A DNA stretch of 64,000 nucleotides from Bog-756 sp963696495 (GTDB lineage Bacteria; Actinomycetota; Acidimicrobiia; Acidimicrobiales; RAAP-2): contig CAVOKJ010000004.1 in NCBI GenBank assembly GCA_963696495.1, forward strand, positions 558,001 to 622,000, read 5' to 3'. Position numbers and translations under genes: made by a program. Positions 7,430 through 15,629 of the stretch are shown here, one piece after another; positions within the stretch are counted from its first letter, which is position 1; each line of letters starts with the position of its first letter. A model generated the notes under the pieces. It searched no databases. It saw nothing but the letters and a program-made list of their open reading frames with translations, and was not told the DNA's origin.

Positions 7430-8785
7430 GTGGCGCTGGTCCGCTACACGGCCGACGTGGTGGTCCCGTGCGAGCGTCCGGGTCTGGTGGTCCGCCCGGG
7501 CGTGGTCGAGGTGTCGGGTGACACGGTCACCCACGTGGGCGCCACCGGATCGGGGGCGTCGGGCCCCGGGGTGACGGAGATCCGGGTGGAGGGCGCGCTC
7601 CTGCCCGGACTGGTCAACGTGCACTGTCATTCGCCGATGACGTTGTTCAGGGGCACCGGCGAGAACCTCCCGCTCCACCGTTGGCTGCACGAGGTGCTCT
7701 GGCCCCGTGAGGCCTGTCTGACCGAGGAGGACGTGTTCTGGGGGATGACCCTCGCCGCCGCCGAGCTGCTGTGCTTCGGGGTGACCACCTCCTGTGAGGC
7801 CTACTTCTTCGAGGACGCGTTGACCGACGCGGTGGTGGCCGCCGGTTCGCGGGCGCTGGTCACGCCGGGCGTCCTCCGGCTGCCCGGGCTCCCGGCGGAC
7901 GATGGGTGGTGGGACCGACGGACCCAGACGATCGTCGACTTCCACCACCGCCGGCACGGCGAGGACGGTCGCATCGAGGTCGGCTTCGCTCCCCATGCCG
8001 CGTACACCGTGCCCGTTCCGGTGTTGGCCGACATCGCCTCGAAGGCACGGGAGCTGGGCGCCCTGTTCCACATCCACCTGGCCGAGACGGAGGAGGAGTG
8101 CACCAGGTTCGCCGCCGACCACGGTGACTCGACCCCGGTGGTGCTGGCCGGGGCCGGCGTGTTCGACGGGCGGGTGCTGGCCGCCCACAGCATCTGGTTG
8201 TCCGGTGAGGACATCGACGTCTACCGGGCCCACGACGTGGCCGTCGCCCACTGCCCCCAGAGCAACGCCAAGCTCGCCTCCGGGATCGCACCGCTGACCA
8301 CCTTGTTGGCCGCCGGCATCCGGGTGGGCCTCGGCACGGACGGCCCGGCATCCAACAACGACCTCGACCTGTGGGAGGAGATGAGGCTGGCGGCGATGCT
8401 CGCCCGCCTGAGGGAGCGGGACGCCGCCGCCCTCCCGGCGGCCACCGCACTCGATCTGGCCACACGTGGAGCGGGCCTGGCCCTCGGGCGCCCGGACCTC
8501 GGTCGGCTGGCCCCCGGCGCCAAGGCCGACATGATCGCCGTCCGGCTGGACGATCCGGGCTTCGTCCCCCTGCTCGAGGACGCCCAGCTGATCGAGCACC
8601 TCGTCTGGTCCGCCTCCAGCCGCCTGGTGACCGACGTGTGGGTGGGCGGCACCCGGGTGGTCGGGTCGGGCCGGTGCCTGACCGTCGACACCGAGCGGGC
8701 CCGGCGGGAGGTCCAGGACCGGGCCCACCGCCTGGAGCAGGCGGTCGGTGAGGCGGGTCAGGTGGTGCGCAGGCCGTCGGCGTAG
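7430..8785 (+). CDS. Amidohydrolase, MTA/SAH deaminase-like (TRZ/ATZ family)
   Basis: 451 residues from the GTG at 7430, with GGAGG about 14 nt upstream. An in-frame GTG at 7340 is possible but would overlap rpiB and add a non-family extension. The metal-binding HxH is H65/H67 (LVNVHCHSPMTLF). Later motifs are FHIHLAETEEE, VAHCPQSNAKLASG and LGTDGPASNNDLDLWEEM, typical of 5'-methylthioadenosine/S-adenosylhomocysteine deaminases and related aminohydrolases. It probably deaminates a purine or guanidine-type substrate in the cytoplasm; the exact substrate cannot be read from sequence. It follows rpiB by 53 bp. Confidence 0.8.
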   Translation: MALVRYTADVVVPCERPGLVVRPGVVEVSGDTVTHVGATGSGASGPGVTEIRVEGALLPGLVNVHCHSPMTLFRGTGENLPLHRWLHEVLWPREACLTEEDVFWGMTLAAAELLCFGVTTSCEAYFFEDALTDAVVAAGSRALVTPGVLRLPGLPADDGWWDRRTQTIVDFHHRRHGEDGRIEVGFAPHAAYTVPVPVLADIASKARELGALFHIHLAETEEECTRFAADHGDSTPVVLAGAGVFDGRVLAAHSIWLSGEDIDVYRAHDVAVAHCPQSNAKLASGIAPLTTLLAAGIRVGLGTDGPASNNDLDLWEEMRLAAMLARLRERDAAALPAATALDLATRGAGLALGRPDLGRLAPGAKADMIAVRLDDPGFVPLLEDAQLIEHLVWSASSRLVTDVWVGGTRVVGSGRCLTVDTERARREVQDRAHRLEQAVGEAGQVVRRPSA

Positions 8786-9243
8786 GTGGCGAGCTCCGTC
8801 GCGAATTTCTGCATGAGCCTGGCCAGCACCCGCTCGAGCAGCCGACCGGTCCCGGGGACCTTCTCGTCGAAGGAGCCGGACCACTCGATGAGGGTCCCCG
8901 CCCCGTCGGGACCGTCCGGGGTGAGCACCACGTCGGCCCGGTAGTGGCGGACGGGGAACCCCGACAGGATCGAGTAGCCGAGGTGGTGGGGCGGGTCCCA
9001 GGCCACGACCTCCTCCCGTGAGCCGACCCCCCGGCTGGTGAAGCGCCGCACCGCCCCGACCCCGTTCGGAAGGGGCGACCCCACCCTGACCAGGTCGGTT
9101 CGGTCGAGGAAGGACCACTCCTTCCAGCGGTGCGCCTCGCCGATGAGCGGCCAGACCACGTCGACCGGCGCGGCCGACGTCGAGCGCACGTCGTAGGACC
9201 ACCGCCCCCTGGGCCCGACCGGAGGGGCGGTGGGCCCGCTCAT
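8758..9243 (-). CDS. SRPBCC (START-like) family protein
   Basis: 161 residues with the polyketide-cyclase/START-like pattern: an N-terminal strand (WSYDVRSTSAAPVDVVWPLI), a central WDPPHHLGYSI segment and a C-terminal long helix (GRLLERVLARLMQKFATELA). Such proteins bind hydrophobic ligands in a cavity. Its ATG overlaps the stop of the upstream SRPBCC gene by 4 bp, making a two-gene operon of paralogs. It overlaps the 3' end of the convergent amidohydrolase by 28 bp. Ligand unknown. Confidence 0.75.
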   Translation of the reverse strand: MSGPTAPPVGPRGRWSYDVRSTSAAPVDVVWPLIGEAHRWKEWSFLDRTDLVRVGSPLPNGVGAVRRFTSRGVGSREEVVAWDPPHHLGYSILSGFPVRHYRADVVLTPDGPDGAGTLIEWSGSFDEKVPGTGRLLERVLARLMQKFATELATYADGLRTT

Positions 9244-9623
9244 CCCTCGATGCGCTTCTTCAGCTCGTCGAGGGTGCCCTGGTACACGGCGGTCATCAGA
9301 TCGGCCATCTCGTCGGGGGTGGCCTCGACCTCCCAGGTGACGTGCGAACCGTCGCCGGCGGGGGTCACGGTGACCACGGCCCGGTGGGATTCGACGGGGG
9401 CACCGTCCACGATCGAGTACGTGATGACCCGACCCCCGTCGTCCCGGCCCACCAACCGCTCCGTGATGGTCATCCCCATCGTCTCGATGATGCGGTCGTC
9501 GCCCTCCACCCGGCACGATTCGATGCCCGGCATCCACTCGGCGATGCCCCCGAAGTCCCCGACCAGCGCCCAGACGTCGTCCGATGAGCCCTTGATGTCG
9601 ATCTGTGCGGTGCCCGTTCCCAT
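9240..9623 (-). CDS. SRPBCC family protein
   Basis: 127 residues. IDIKGSSDDVWALVGDFGGIAEWMPGIESC is the N-terminal half of the SRPBCC fold, followed by VTWEVEATPDEMADLM and a C-terminal helix LDELKKRIEG. A clear Shine-Dalgarno (GAGGAG) precedes the ATG at 9623. It is the first gene of a two-gene leftward unit with the SRPBCC protein downstream. Likely a lipid- or polyketide-like ligand-binding protein, given the lipid-metabolism genes next door (inference). Confidence 0.75.
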   Translation of the reverse strand: MGTGTAQIDIKGSSDDVWALVGDFGGIAEWMPGIESCRVEGDDRIIETMGMTITERLVGRDDGGRVITYSIVDGAPVESHRAVVTVTPAGDGSHVTWEVEATPDEMADLMTAVYQGTLDELKKRIEG

Positions 9624-9733
9624 TGCTCTCCTCGTTGGTCGTCGTCGCCCCCGGACCCTGCGGGTCCACCGGGTCGGTGTGACCCCGATGGTAGGCGGCG
9701 CACGACCCCGTGGCGCGATCGACGGTGGACCCG

Positions 9734-9739
9734 TAGCGT
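9734..9739 (+). promoter_or_regulatory. Leaderless-type -10 box of the thioesterase gene (TAGCGT)
   Basis: TAGCGT matches TANNNT and ends 8 nt before the ATG at 9748; no Shine-Dalgarno is visible. It lies in the 124-bp divergent region shared with the SRPBCC pair. Confidence 0.45.
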
Positions 9740-9747
9740 CAGGACGC

Positions 9748-10563
9748 ATGACGACCCCCGTCGCCGGTGCCGGTGATGCCGATGCCCTGTTCGTCCCCGA
9801 CGGTGACCACGTCGTCCCCACCGAACGGTCCCGCGGGCCCTGGAGCCCCGACGCCCTGCACGGGGGGCCGGTGGCCGCCCTGGTGGCCGGCTCGGTCGAG
9901 GCGCTCTCCGGTGAGGACGGCCTCCAACTCGTCCGCATCGGCCTCGAGCTCCTCCGCCCGGTCCCGGTGGCGCCGCTGTTCGTGGCATCGAGGGTGGCCC
10001 GGCCGGGTCGGCGGGTCCAGCTCGTCGACACGGTGGTCGAGGCCGACGGGGTCGAGGTGGCCTGGTCCCGCGCCCTGCGCATCCGGGCCCTGGAGGTCGC
10101 CGACGCGCCGGAGCCGACGGTGCCCGAGGATCCGGCTCCCGCTCCGCCCGAGCACGGCGTCACCACGCCGACCGATCCGCAGGGCTACCGGGCGTTCCAC
10201 AACGGCGGCATGGAGATGCGGTTCGTCGAGGGCCGCTTCGACGCGCTCGGACCGGCCACGGCGTGGTTCCGGCTCCGCTGCCCCGTCGTGCTCGGCGCGG
10301 TGACCAGCCCCTGGCAGCGGGTGGCGGCGGCCGCCGACTTCGGGAACGGCGTCAGCGCCGAGATCCCCTTCGGGACGAGCCTCTTCATCAACCCGGACCT
10401 CACCGTGTCGGTCCACCGGCCACCTCTCGGGGAGTGGGTCTGCCTCCGGGCCCGCACCCGCTTCGGCACCCCGGGGATCGGGGCCTCCGAGTCCGAGCTG
10501 TGGGACCGGCACGGTCGGATCGGCCGCGCCGTCCAGGACCTGCTGGTGGTGTCGGGGCGGTGA
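9748..10563 (+). CDS. Acyl-CoA thioesterase family protein (double hotdog)
   Basis: 271 residues. SRGPWSPDALHGGPVAALVAGSVEAL near residues 28-53 and the later DFGNGVSAEIPFGTSLFINPDLTVSVHRPP are characteristic of TesB-like two-hotdog thioesterases found in actinobacteria. It would hydrolyse an acyl-CoA. The following acyl-CoA synthetase overlaps its stop by 4 bp (GTGA), so the two are co-expressed and probably act on related acyl chains. Confidence 0.75.
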   Translation: MTTPVAGAGDADALFVPDGDHVVPTERSRGPWSPDALHGGPVAALVAGSVEALSGEDGLQLVRIGLELLRPVPVAPLFVASRVARPGRRVQLVDTVVEADGVEVAWSRALRIRALEVADAPEPTVPEDPAPAPPEHGVTTPTDPQGYRAFHNGGMEMRFVEGRFDALGPATAWFRLRCPVVLGAVTSPWQRVAAAADFGNGVSAEIPFGTSLFINPDLTVSVHRPPLGEWVCLRARTRFGTPGIGASESELWDRHGRIGRAVQDLLVVSGR

Positions 10564-12344
10564 GCGCGGACGACACCGGCGGCCCGGCGACGAGCGTGGC
10601 CGAGCTGCTGGTGGCGCGGGCGGACGACGATCATCCCGGACTCCGCTTCGAGGACGAGCAGTGGAGCTGGCGCCAGGTGGTGGCGGCCAGTGCCGAGCGG
10701 GCGTCGCTGCTGTCGGCAAGGACGGGCCCGACGCCGCTCCACGTCGGCGTCCTGTTGGGCAACGTGCCCGAGTACCTCTTCTGGCTGGGGGCGGCCGCGC
10801 TGGCCGGTGCGGTCGTGGTCGGCATCAACCCCACGCGGAGGGGGGCGGCCCTGGCGGGAGACATCCGGCGCACCGACTGCGACATCGTGATCACCGACCG
10901 GGACGGGTCGCTCCTGTTGGACGGCCTGTCGTTCGGCGTCAGCGCCGATCGGGTGGTCCGCGTCGACGACCCCGACCATGCCCGGCTCCTCGGGCCCCAC
11001 CGGGGCGCCGACCCGCGAGCGCAGATGGCGGAGGGTGCGCCGACGCCGGAGTCCCTCTATCTCTTGTTGTTCACCTCGGGGACCACCGGCGCGCCCAAGG
11101 CGGTGCGGTGCACCCAGGGCCGTCTGGCGTCCATCGCCATCCGATCGGCCCCCGCCTACGGCTACGGGCGTGACGACGTGGCCTACTGCACCATGCCCCT
11201 GTTCCACGGGAATGCGCTCATGGTCCTGTGGGGGCCGTCGCTGGTGGTGGGGGCGACGGTGGCCCTGGCCCGGCGCTTCAGCGCCTCGGGGTTCGTCTCG
11301 GACATCCGGCACCATCGGGCCACCACCTTCACCTACGTGGGCAAGGCGCTGGCCTATGTGCTGGCGACGCCCGAGCTCCCCGACGACGCCACCACCACGC
11401 TCCGGCGGGGATTCGGCACGGAGGCATCGATCGCCGACCACGCCGCCTTCGAGCGGCGGTTCGGCTGCGTGCTGACCGAGGGCTACGGCTCGAGTGAGGG
11501 CGGGGTGGCGATCAGCCGGACCCCCGACACCCCGATCGGATCGCTCGGCCGGCCGGCCGACGACGTCGCCGTGGTCGACCCCGCCACCCTGGAGGAGTGC
11601 CCACCGGCCGTCTTCGACGACGACGGCCGGCTGCTCAACGGGGACCGGGCCGTCGGGGAGATCGTCAACCGGTCGGGGCCCGGCCGCTTCGAGGGGTACT
11701 ACGACGACGAGGCGGCCACCGCCGACCGGATCAGGAACGGCTGGTACTGGACCGGGGACCTGGCCTACCGCGACCGGGCCGGATTCTTCTACTTCGCCGG
11801 GCGCGGCGGGGACTGGATGCGGGTGGACTCGGAGAACCTCACCGCCGGACCCATCGAGCGGGTGCTGGTCCGTCATCCCGACGTGGCCGCGGTCGCCGTG
11901 TACCCGGTGCCGGATGCCCGTTCGGGTGATCAGGTGATGGCCGCCGTCGAGCTCCTGCCCGGCCGGGAGTTCGACCCGGAGGACTTCGTCGCCTTCCTGG
12001 GCGCACAGCCCGACCTCGGGACCAAGTGGGCCCCGGCGTTCGTCCGGGTCACCTCGGCCCTGCCCCAGACGGCCAGCGGGAAGGTGACCAAGGGCCCCCT
12101 CCGACTCGAGGGTTGGTGGCGGAGCGGCACGGTGTTCCACCGCCTCCCACCGGCGCCGGACTCCGCCGGGGCCACGGGCGGGGGCCCGGCCGGGACCGCC
12201 GGGACAGGAGGCCCGGGGGGGACAGTCGGGACAGGAGGCCCGGGGGGGACGGTCGGAACCTACGCCCTGATGACCGATGCCGACCGCGCCGGGCTCCGTG
12301 GCGAGTTCGAACGACACGGGCGCGAGGGCCTCGTCGGTGGCTAG
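10560..12344 (+). CDS. Acyl-CoA synthetase (AMP-binding, FadD-like)
   Basis: 594 residues from the GTG at 10560 that overlaps the thioesterase stop. The AMP-binding signature LLLFTSGTTGAPKA lies near residues 168-181, followed by YGSSEGG (adenine site), YWTGDLAYRD and a C-terminal QTASGKVTKG lysine motif. The enzyme activates a carboxylic acid as acyl-AMP and then acyl-CoA. The C-terminus has a Gly/Thr/Pro-rich stretch encoded by two 27-bp direct repeats, unlike the core family, before a short conserved-looking tail (LMTDADRAGLRGEFERHG). Confidence 0.85.
   Translation: MSADDTGGPATSVAELLVARADDDHPGLRFEDEQWSWRQVVAASAERASLLSARTGPTPLHVGVLLGNVPEYLFWLGAAALAGAVVVGINPTRRGAALAGDIRRTDCDIVITDRDGSLLLDGLSFGVSADRVVRVDDPDHARLLGPHRGADPRAQMAEGAPTPESLYLLLFTSGTTGAPKAVRCTQGRLASIAIRSAPAYGYGRDDVAYCTMPLFHGNALMVLWGPSLVVGATVALARRFSASGFVSDIRHHRATTFTYVGKALAYVLATPELPDDATTTLRRGFGTEASIADHAAFERRFGCVLTEGYGSSEGGVAISRTPDTPIGSLGRPADDVAVVDPATLEECPPAVFDDDGRLLNGDRAVGEIVNRSGPGRFEGYYDDEAATADRIRNGWYWTGDLAYRDRAGFFYFAGRGGDWMRVDSENLTAGPIERVLVRHPDVAAVAVYPVPDARSGDQVMAAVELLPGREFDPEDFVAFLGAQPDLGTKWAPAFVRVTSALPQTASGKVTKGPLRLEGWWRSGTVFHRLPPAPDSAGATGGGPAGTAGTGGPGGTVGTGGPGGTVGTYALMTDADRAGLRGEFERHGREGLVGG
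12201..12254 (+). repeat. Two 27-bp direct repeats inside the acyl-CoA synthetase 3' end
   Basis: Units 12201-12227 and 12228-12254 differ at one base and encode GTGGPGGTV twice. Each contains a run of seven G, so both unit number and reading frame could be prone to slippage. Confidence 0.85.
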
Positions 12345-13359
12345 TGGCCCCCGGTTGCTCCTCGATCCCGTGGTCCGGGTGTGGCAGTGGACCGTCGACG
12401 GCGTGGGACGCGCCGTCGACCGGGCCGACGAGCGTCAGCAGCGCCACCCGCTGACCGCCGTTCCCTGCGCCGTCGTCCGCAAGTACTCCGACGACCAGGC
12501 CGGGCGGCTGACCGGCCAGATCTCCCACGCGGCGTTCCTGGCGGTGTTCCCCCTGCTGTTGGTGCTGCTGACCGTGGTGGGCATCGTCCTGCACGGCCAC
12601 CCCTCGATCCAGCGGAACGTGGTGGACTCGGCGCTCCGCCAGTTCCCCGTGATCGGCGCCGACCTCGAGGCCAACATCCACCAGCTCTCGACGACCAACA
12701 CCGTGGCCCTCGTCGTCGGGCTGGTCTGGCTGCTCTACGGGAGCCTGAAGCTGAGCCGCAGCGCCCAGGTGATGATGGCGGTGGTCTGGGGGGTGGACCG
12801 CGACGAGCTGCCCGACTTCTGGCATTGGCTCCCGCGAGCCGTCGGGTTCCTGGCCGTCCTGGGTGTGGGGTTCGTGGCCGGAGGGGCCCTGGCCGGGCTC
12901 GGGGCGTTCGGCGGCCTCGGGGGTGCGTCGGCCTGGGTCGGCCTGTCCGCCTCGCTCGCCGTCAGCATCCTCATGTTCTGGGCCGGTTACGCCGTGGTCC
13001 TGCAGCTCCCCAAGGGGGAGGGCGAGGTGTGGCCGGGCGCGGTCATCGCCGGTGTGGTGTGGACCCTGCTTCAGTTCGCCGGGGCCCAGCTCGTCAACCA
13101 CCAACTGCGGCACCTGTCCAACCTCTACGGCACGTTCGCCACCATCCTGGGCCTCATCTGGTGGCTGGCCCTGGCCGCCATGACCACCGTGCTCGCCGCC
13201 GAGCTCAACGTCGTGCTGAGCCGTCGGCTCTGGCCGCGCTCGTTCCGACGGGCGCGCCGTGGGGAGCGGGGGCCTCGGGGTGGGGGACCGGGCGCCGACG
13301 CCGAGCCGGTGCGGACGCCACCGGCCGCTGGCGAACGTCCCACCGTCCCCACGCACTGA
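12337..13359 (+). CDS. YihY/BrkB-type inner membrane protein
   Basis: 340 residues from the GTG at 12337, which overlaps the end of the synthetase; an ATG at 12277 would add 20 residues. The YihY pattern is visible: an amphipathic N-terminal helix, FLAVFPLLLVLLTVVGIVL, ALVVGLVWLLYGSLKLSRSA, then three or four more membrane segments including GTFATILGLIWWLALAAMTT and a terminal ELN motif. About six transmembrane helices in total. The C-terminal tail is Arg/Gly/Pro-rich and probably cytoplasmic. Function of the family is not settled; the tRNA-processing RNase BN annotation is historical. Confidence 0.85.
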   Translation: MASGPRLLLDPVVRVWQWTVDGVGRAVDRADERQQRHPLTAVPCAVVRKYSDDQAGRLTGQISHAAFLAVFPLLLVLLTVVGIVLHGHPSIQRNVVDSALRQFPVIGADLEANIHQLSTTNTVALVVGLVWLLYGSLKLSRSAQVMMAVVWGVDRDELPDFWHWLPRAVGFLAVLGVGFVAGGALAGLGAFGGLGGASAWVGLSASLAVSILMFWAGYAVVLQLPKGEGEVWPGAVIAGVVWTLLQFAGAQLVNHQLRHLSNLYGTFATILGLIWWLALAAMTTVLAAELNVVLSRRLWPRSFRRARRGERGPRGGGPGADAEPVRTPPAAGERPTVPTH

Positions 13360-13361
13360 GC

Positions 13362-13387
13362 GGCCCCGGTCCCGGGCCGGCGGGGCC
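13362..13387. terminator. GC-rich hairpin between convergent genes
   Basis: GGCCCCG (13362-13368) pairs with CGGGGCC (13381-13387) around a 12-nt loop, just after the YihY stop and before the convergent Rrf2 gene. There is no T tract on either side, so it would be an atypical bidirectional terminator. Confidence 0.4.
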
Positions 13388-13419
13388 CGTGTGGCGCGCT
13401 GCTCCTCCCGGCGCGACTC

Positions 13420-13875
13420 CTAGCGCGACAGCCAGGCGTCGGGATCGGTGGTGAGCTGCTGGACCGGTCGGGGGAGCTCGCCGGCCACGATGTCGGCGAT
13501 GGTCACCCGCTCCAGCACGGCCCGGAGGCTGGCCCGCACGGCGATCCATACGGTCTGGAGGTGCTCGGCCGAGCCCTCGTAGTTGGCCGCCTCGGGCCTC
13601 AGCCCTCTGACCTCGGCCAACGGACCGTCGAGCGGCCGGATCACGTCGGCGACGGTGATGGAGGAGGCTGCCCTCGACAGCCGGTAGCCCCCGTCGGCCC
13701 CGCGCTGGCTGAGCAGGAGCCCGGCGCGGCGCATGTCGTTGAGGATGCTCTCGAGGAACTTGGCCGGAAGGTTCTGCGACTGGGCGAGGGATTCGGCCGT
13801 GACCGGACGGTCGTCGGCGTCCGCCAGGGTGCAGAGAGCCCGGATGGCGTAGTCGACCTTGGCGGAGATGTACAC
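13420..13875 (-). CDS. Rrf2-family transcriptional regulator lacking the cluster cysteines
   Basis: 151 residues from a GTG. ISAKVDYAIRALCTLA, the winged-helix segment with LPAKFLESILNDMRRAGLL, and SQRGADGGYRLSR are classic Rrf2 features. The three C-terminal Cys that bind an Fe-S cluster in IscR or NsrR are absent; only one Cys (in RALC) is present. It therefore probably senses something other than an Fe-S cluster, or is a CymR-like member. The target is unknown; the gene stands alone between convergent and co-directional neighbours. Confidence 0.85.
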   Translation of the reverse strand: MYISAKVDYAIRALCTLADADDRPVTAESLAQSQNLPAKFLESILNDMRRAGLLLSQRGADGGYRLSRAASSITVADVIRPLDGPLAEVRGLRPEAANYEGSAEHLQTVWIAVRASLRAVLERVTIADIVAGELPRPVQQLTTDPDAWLSR

Positions 13876-13997
13876 GGGGATGATTCTGTCAGACGATGCC
13901 CACCGACCGCGCCGGTACCGTCGCCGTCCGCCGCGGAGCGCCGGTGTCCCGGCCCGGTCGACCCGTCCGGGCCGGGACCGGCGTGCAGACGACCCGG

Positions 13998-14630
13998 TCA
14001 GCGGGCCATCCTCTCCTCGAGGCGTTTGCGGTGCGCCGGCCAGTCGCCGGCGAGCATCGAGTAGACGGCCGAGTCCCTGACGGTGCCGTCGGCCCCCGGT
14101 TTGTCGGCCCGGAGCACTCCGTCGAGGTCCAGGCCCAGCCGCTCGATGGCCGCCCTCGACCGCTGGTTGCGGGCGTCGGTCTGGATGCGCACCGCCCACA
14201 CCTCCCACTGCTCGAAGGCGTGGTTCATCATCAGCAGCTTGGCTTCGGTGTTGACGGGGCTCCGCTGGGCGACGGGCTCGAGCCAGGTGTAGCCGATGGA
14301 GGCGACGTCCGGCCGGCCGTGGCGCTGCCGCGTCGCCGCTCCCGGCCCCACCGGCGCCCAGTCCCAGGTGGCCAGGTCGTAGAAGCGGGTCGAGCCCACG
14401 ATCCGGCCCAGGGCCACGCTGACCGTGACGAACGGGAGATGCTCGCCCGTCCGGCGGCGGTCGACGGCCGCCTGCACGTAGTCGGTCATGGAGGCGCGGT
14501 CCCACGGGATCGGCGTGTACCCGAAGCTCGACCGGTCGCCGGTGGCCGCCTCCAGCAGACCGTCGACGTGGTCCATCCCCATGGGCAGGAGACGGACGAA
14601 GCGGCCCTCCAGCGTCAGCAGCTCCGGCAT
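13998..14630 (-). CDS. GNAT family N-acetyltransferase
   Basis: 210 residues. LEGRFVRLLPMGMDHVDGLLEAA at the N-terminus and the acetyl-CoA-binding stretch EVWAVRIQTDARNQRSRAAIERLG fit the RimJ/RimL-like branch of GNAT proteins. It probably acetylates a protein N-terminus or a small molecule; the substrate cannot be inferred. It lies 61 bp after the start-side of fpg's stop, on the same strand, and could be co-transcribed with fpg. Confidence 0.8.
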   Translation of the reverse strand: MPELLTLEGRFVRLLPMGMDHVDGLLEAATGDRSSFGYTPIPWDRASMTDYVQAAVDRRRTGEHLPFVTVSVALGRIVGSTRFYDLATWDWAPVGPGAATRQRHGRPDVASIGYTWLEPVAQRSPVNTEAKLLMMNHAFEQWEVWAVRIQTDARNQRSRAAIERLGLDLDGVLRADKPGADGTVRDSAVYSMLAGDWPAHRKRLEERMAR

Positions 14631-14691
14631 GGCCCCAGTTTCCCAGACCGGCGGGCGGGAGGGCCCGACCCGGCCGTGCCCGCCGCCGGCA

Positions 14692-15552
14692 TCACTTGAG
14701 CAGGCGGGAGAGCCTCCGGTCGGCCAGGACCTTCCCCCCGGTCTGGCAGGTGGGGCAGTACTGGATGGACTTGCTGGCGTAGGAGACCTGTCGGACGGTG
14801 GAACCACAGACCGGGCAGGGCTCGCCGGCCCGCCCGTGGACCTGGAGGGCGCGCCGCTTGTCGCCCTTCAGCTCGGCCAGGCCCAGCGCCGCCGAACGGT
14901 CCACGGCCTCACCGAGCACCCCGACGACGGCGTCGTGCAGCCGGGCCACCTCGTCGCCGTCGAGGTTGGACGACTTCTTGAACGGCGACAGCCGGGCCCG
15001 GTGCAGCGCCTCGTCGGAGTAGGCGTTGCCGACCCCGGCGATCAGCGACTGGGTGGTGAGGGCGGTCTTGACGGTGGCCGGGCTGGCACCGAGGATGCCG
15101 GCCAGCCGGTCGACGGTGAAGTCGGGACCGAGGGGGTCCACCCCGAGGGCCCCCACCGCCTCGACGTCGGTCGGGGTGCGCACCACCCACAGGGCGAGGC
15201 GCTTCTCCGTCCCCATCTCGGTGATGTCGAAGCCGCTGTCGCCCTCCATCCGGACCCGGAGGGCGATCTTGCTCCGGCCCGGCTTCGGTCGGGTGGAGGG
15301 CACCGATCCGTACCAGGTGACCCATCCGCCACGGGCCAGGTGCGCGACCAGCCAGAGGTCCCCGGCGTTGATGCAGACGAATTTGCCCGCCCGCCGGACC
15401 TCGTGTACCACCTGGCCCTCGAGGTCGGCGATGGCCGGCTCCACCGTCTTCAGCGCCGAGAACGACGCCAGCTCCACCCGGGCGATGCGCAGGCCGACGA
15501 GGTGCTCGTCGAGCCCGGCGACCAGGCTTTGGACCTCGGGGAGTTCGGGCAC
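14692..15552 (-). CDS. Formamidopyrimidine-DNA glycosylase / endonuclease VIII family (Fpg/Nei)
   Basis: 286 residues from a GTG. After removal of the initiator, the N-terminal PELPEV provides the catalytic Pro and Glu of the family. A helix-two-turn-helix region (LIAGVGNAYSDEALH) follows. A C-terminal zinc finger has C246, C249, C266 and C269. It excises oxidised bases and nicks the abasic site. The start codon is preceded, 6 nt upstream on its strand, by GACAAT (15559-15564), a plausible leaderless -10. It is divergent from ileS. Confidence 0.9.
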   Translation of the reverse strand: MPELPEVQSLVAGLDEHLVGLRIARVELASFSALKTVEPAIADLEGQVVHEVRRAGKFVCINAGDLWLVAHLARGGWVTWYGSVPSTRPKPGRSKIALRVRMEGDSGFDITEMGTEKRLALWVVRTPTDVEAVGALGVDPLGPDFTVDRLAGILGASPATVKTALTTQSLIAGVGNAYSDEALHRARLSPFKKSSNLDGDEVARLHDAVVGVLGEAVDRSAALGLAELKGDKRRALQVHGRAGEPCPVCGSTVRQVSYASKSIQYCPTCQTGGKVLADRRLSRLLK

Positions 15553-15558
15553 AGGTCA

Positions 15559-15564
15559 ATTGTC
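15559..15564 (-). promoter_or_regulatory. Candidate -10 box of fpg (GACAAT)
   Basis: On the minus strand GACAAT matches four of six -10 consensus bases and ends 6 nt before the GTG of the glycosylase, the spacing seen in leaderless actinobacterial genes. Confidence 0.4.
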
Positions 15565-15579
15565 TACCCTCAACGCCCG

Positions 15580-15585
15580 TAGTAT
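15580..15585 (+). promoter_or_regulatory. Candidate -10 box of ileS (TAGTAT)
   Basis: TAGTAT is close to the -10 consensus and would give a 5' leader of roughly 38 nt before the ileS TTG start. A leader this short rules out a T-box, which controls ileS in many other actinobacteria. Confidence 0.45.
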
Positions 15586-15629
15586 CAGTCGGTTCCACCC
15601 TCCCATCCCCGCTCGAGAGGAAGCACCCG

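Noticed and set aside
15553..15629. T-box riboswitch before ileS
   Set aside because: The gap to fpg is only 77 bp and the likely leader is about 38 nt, too short for a T-box.
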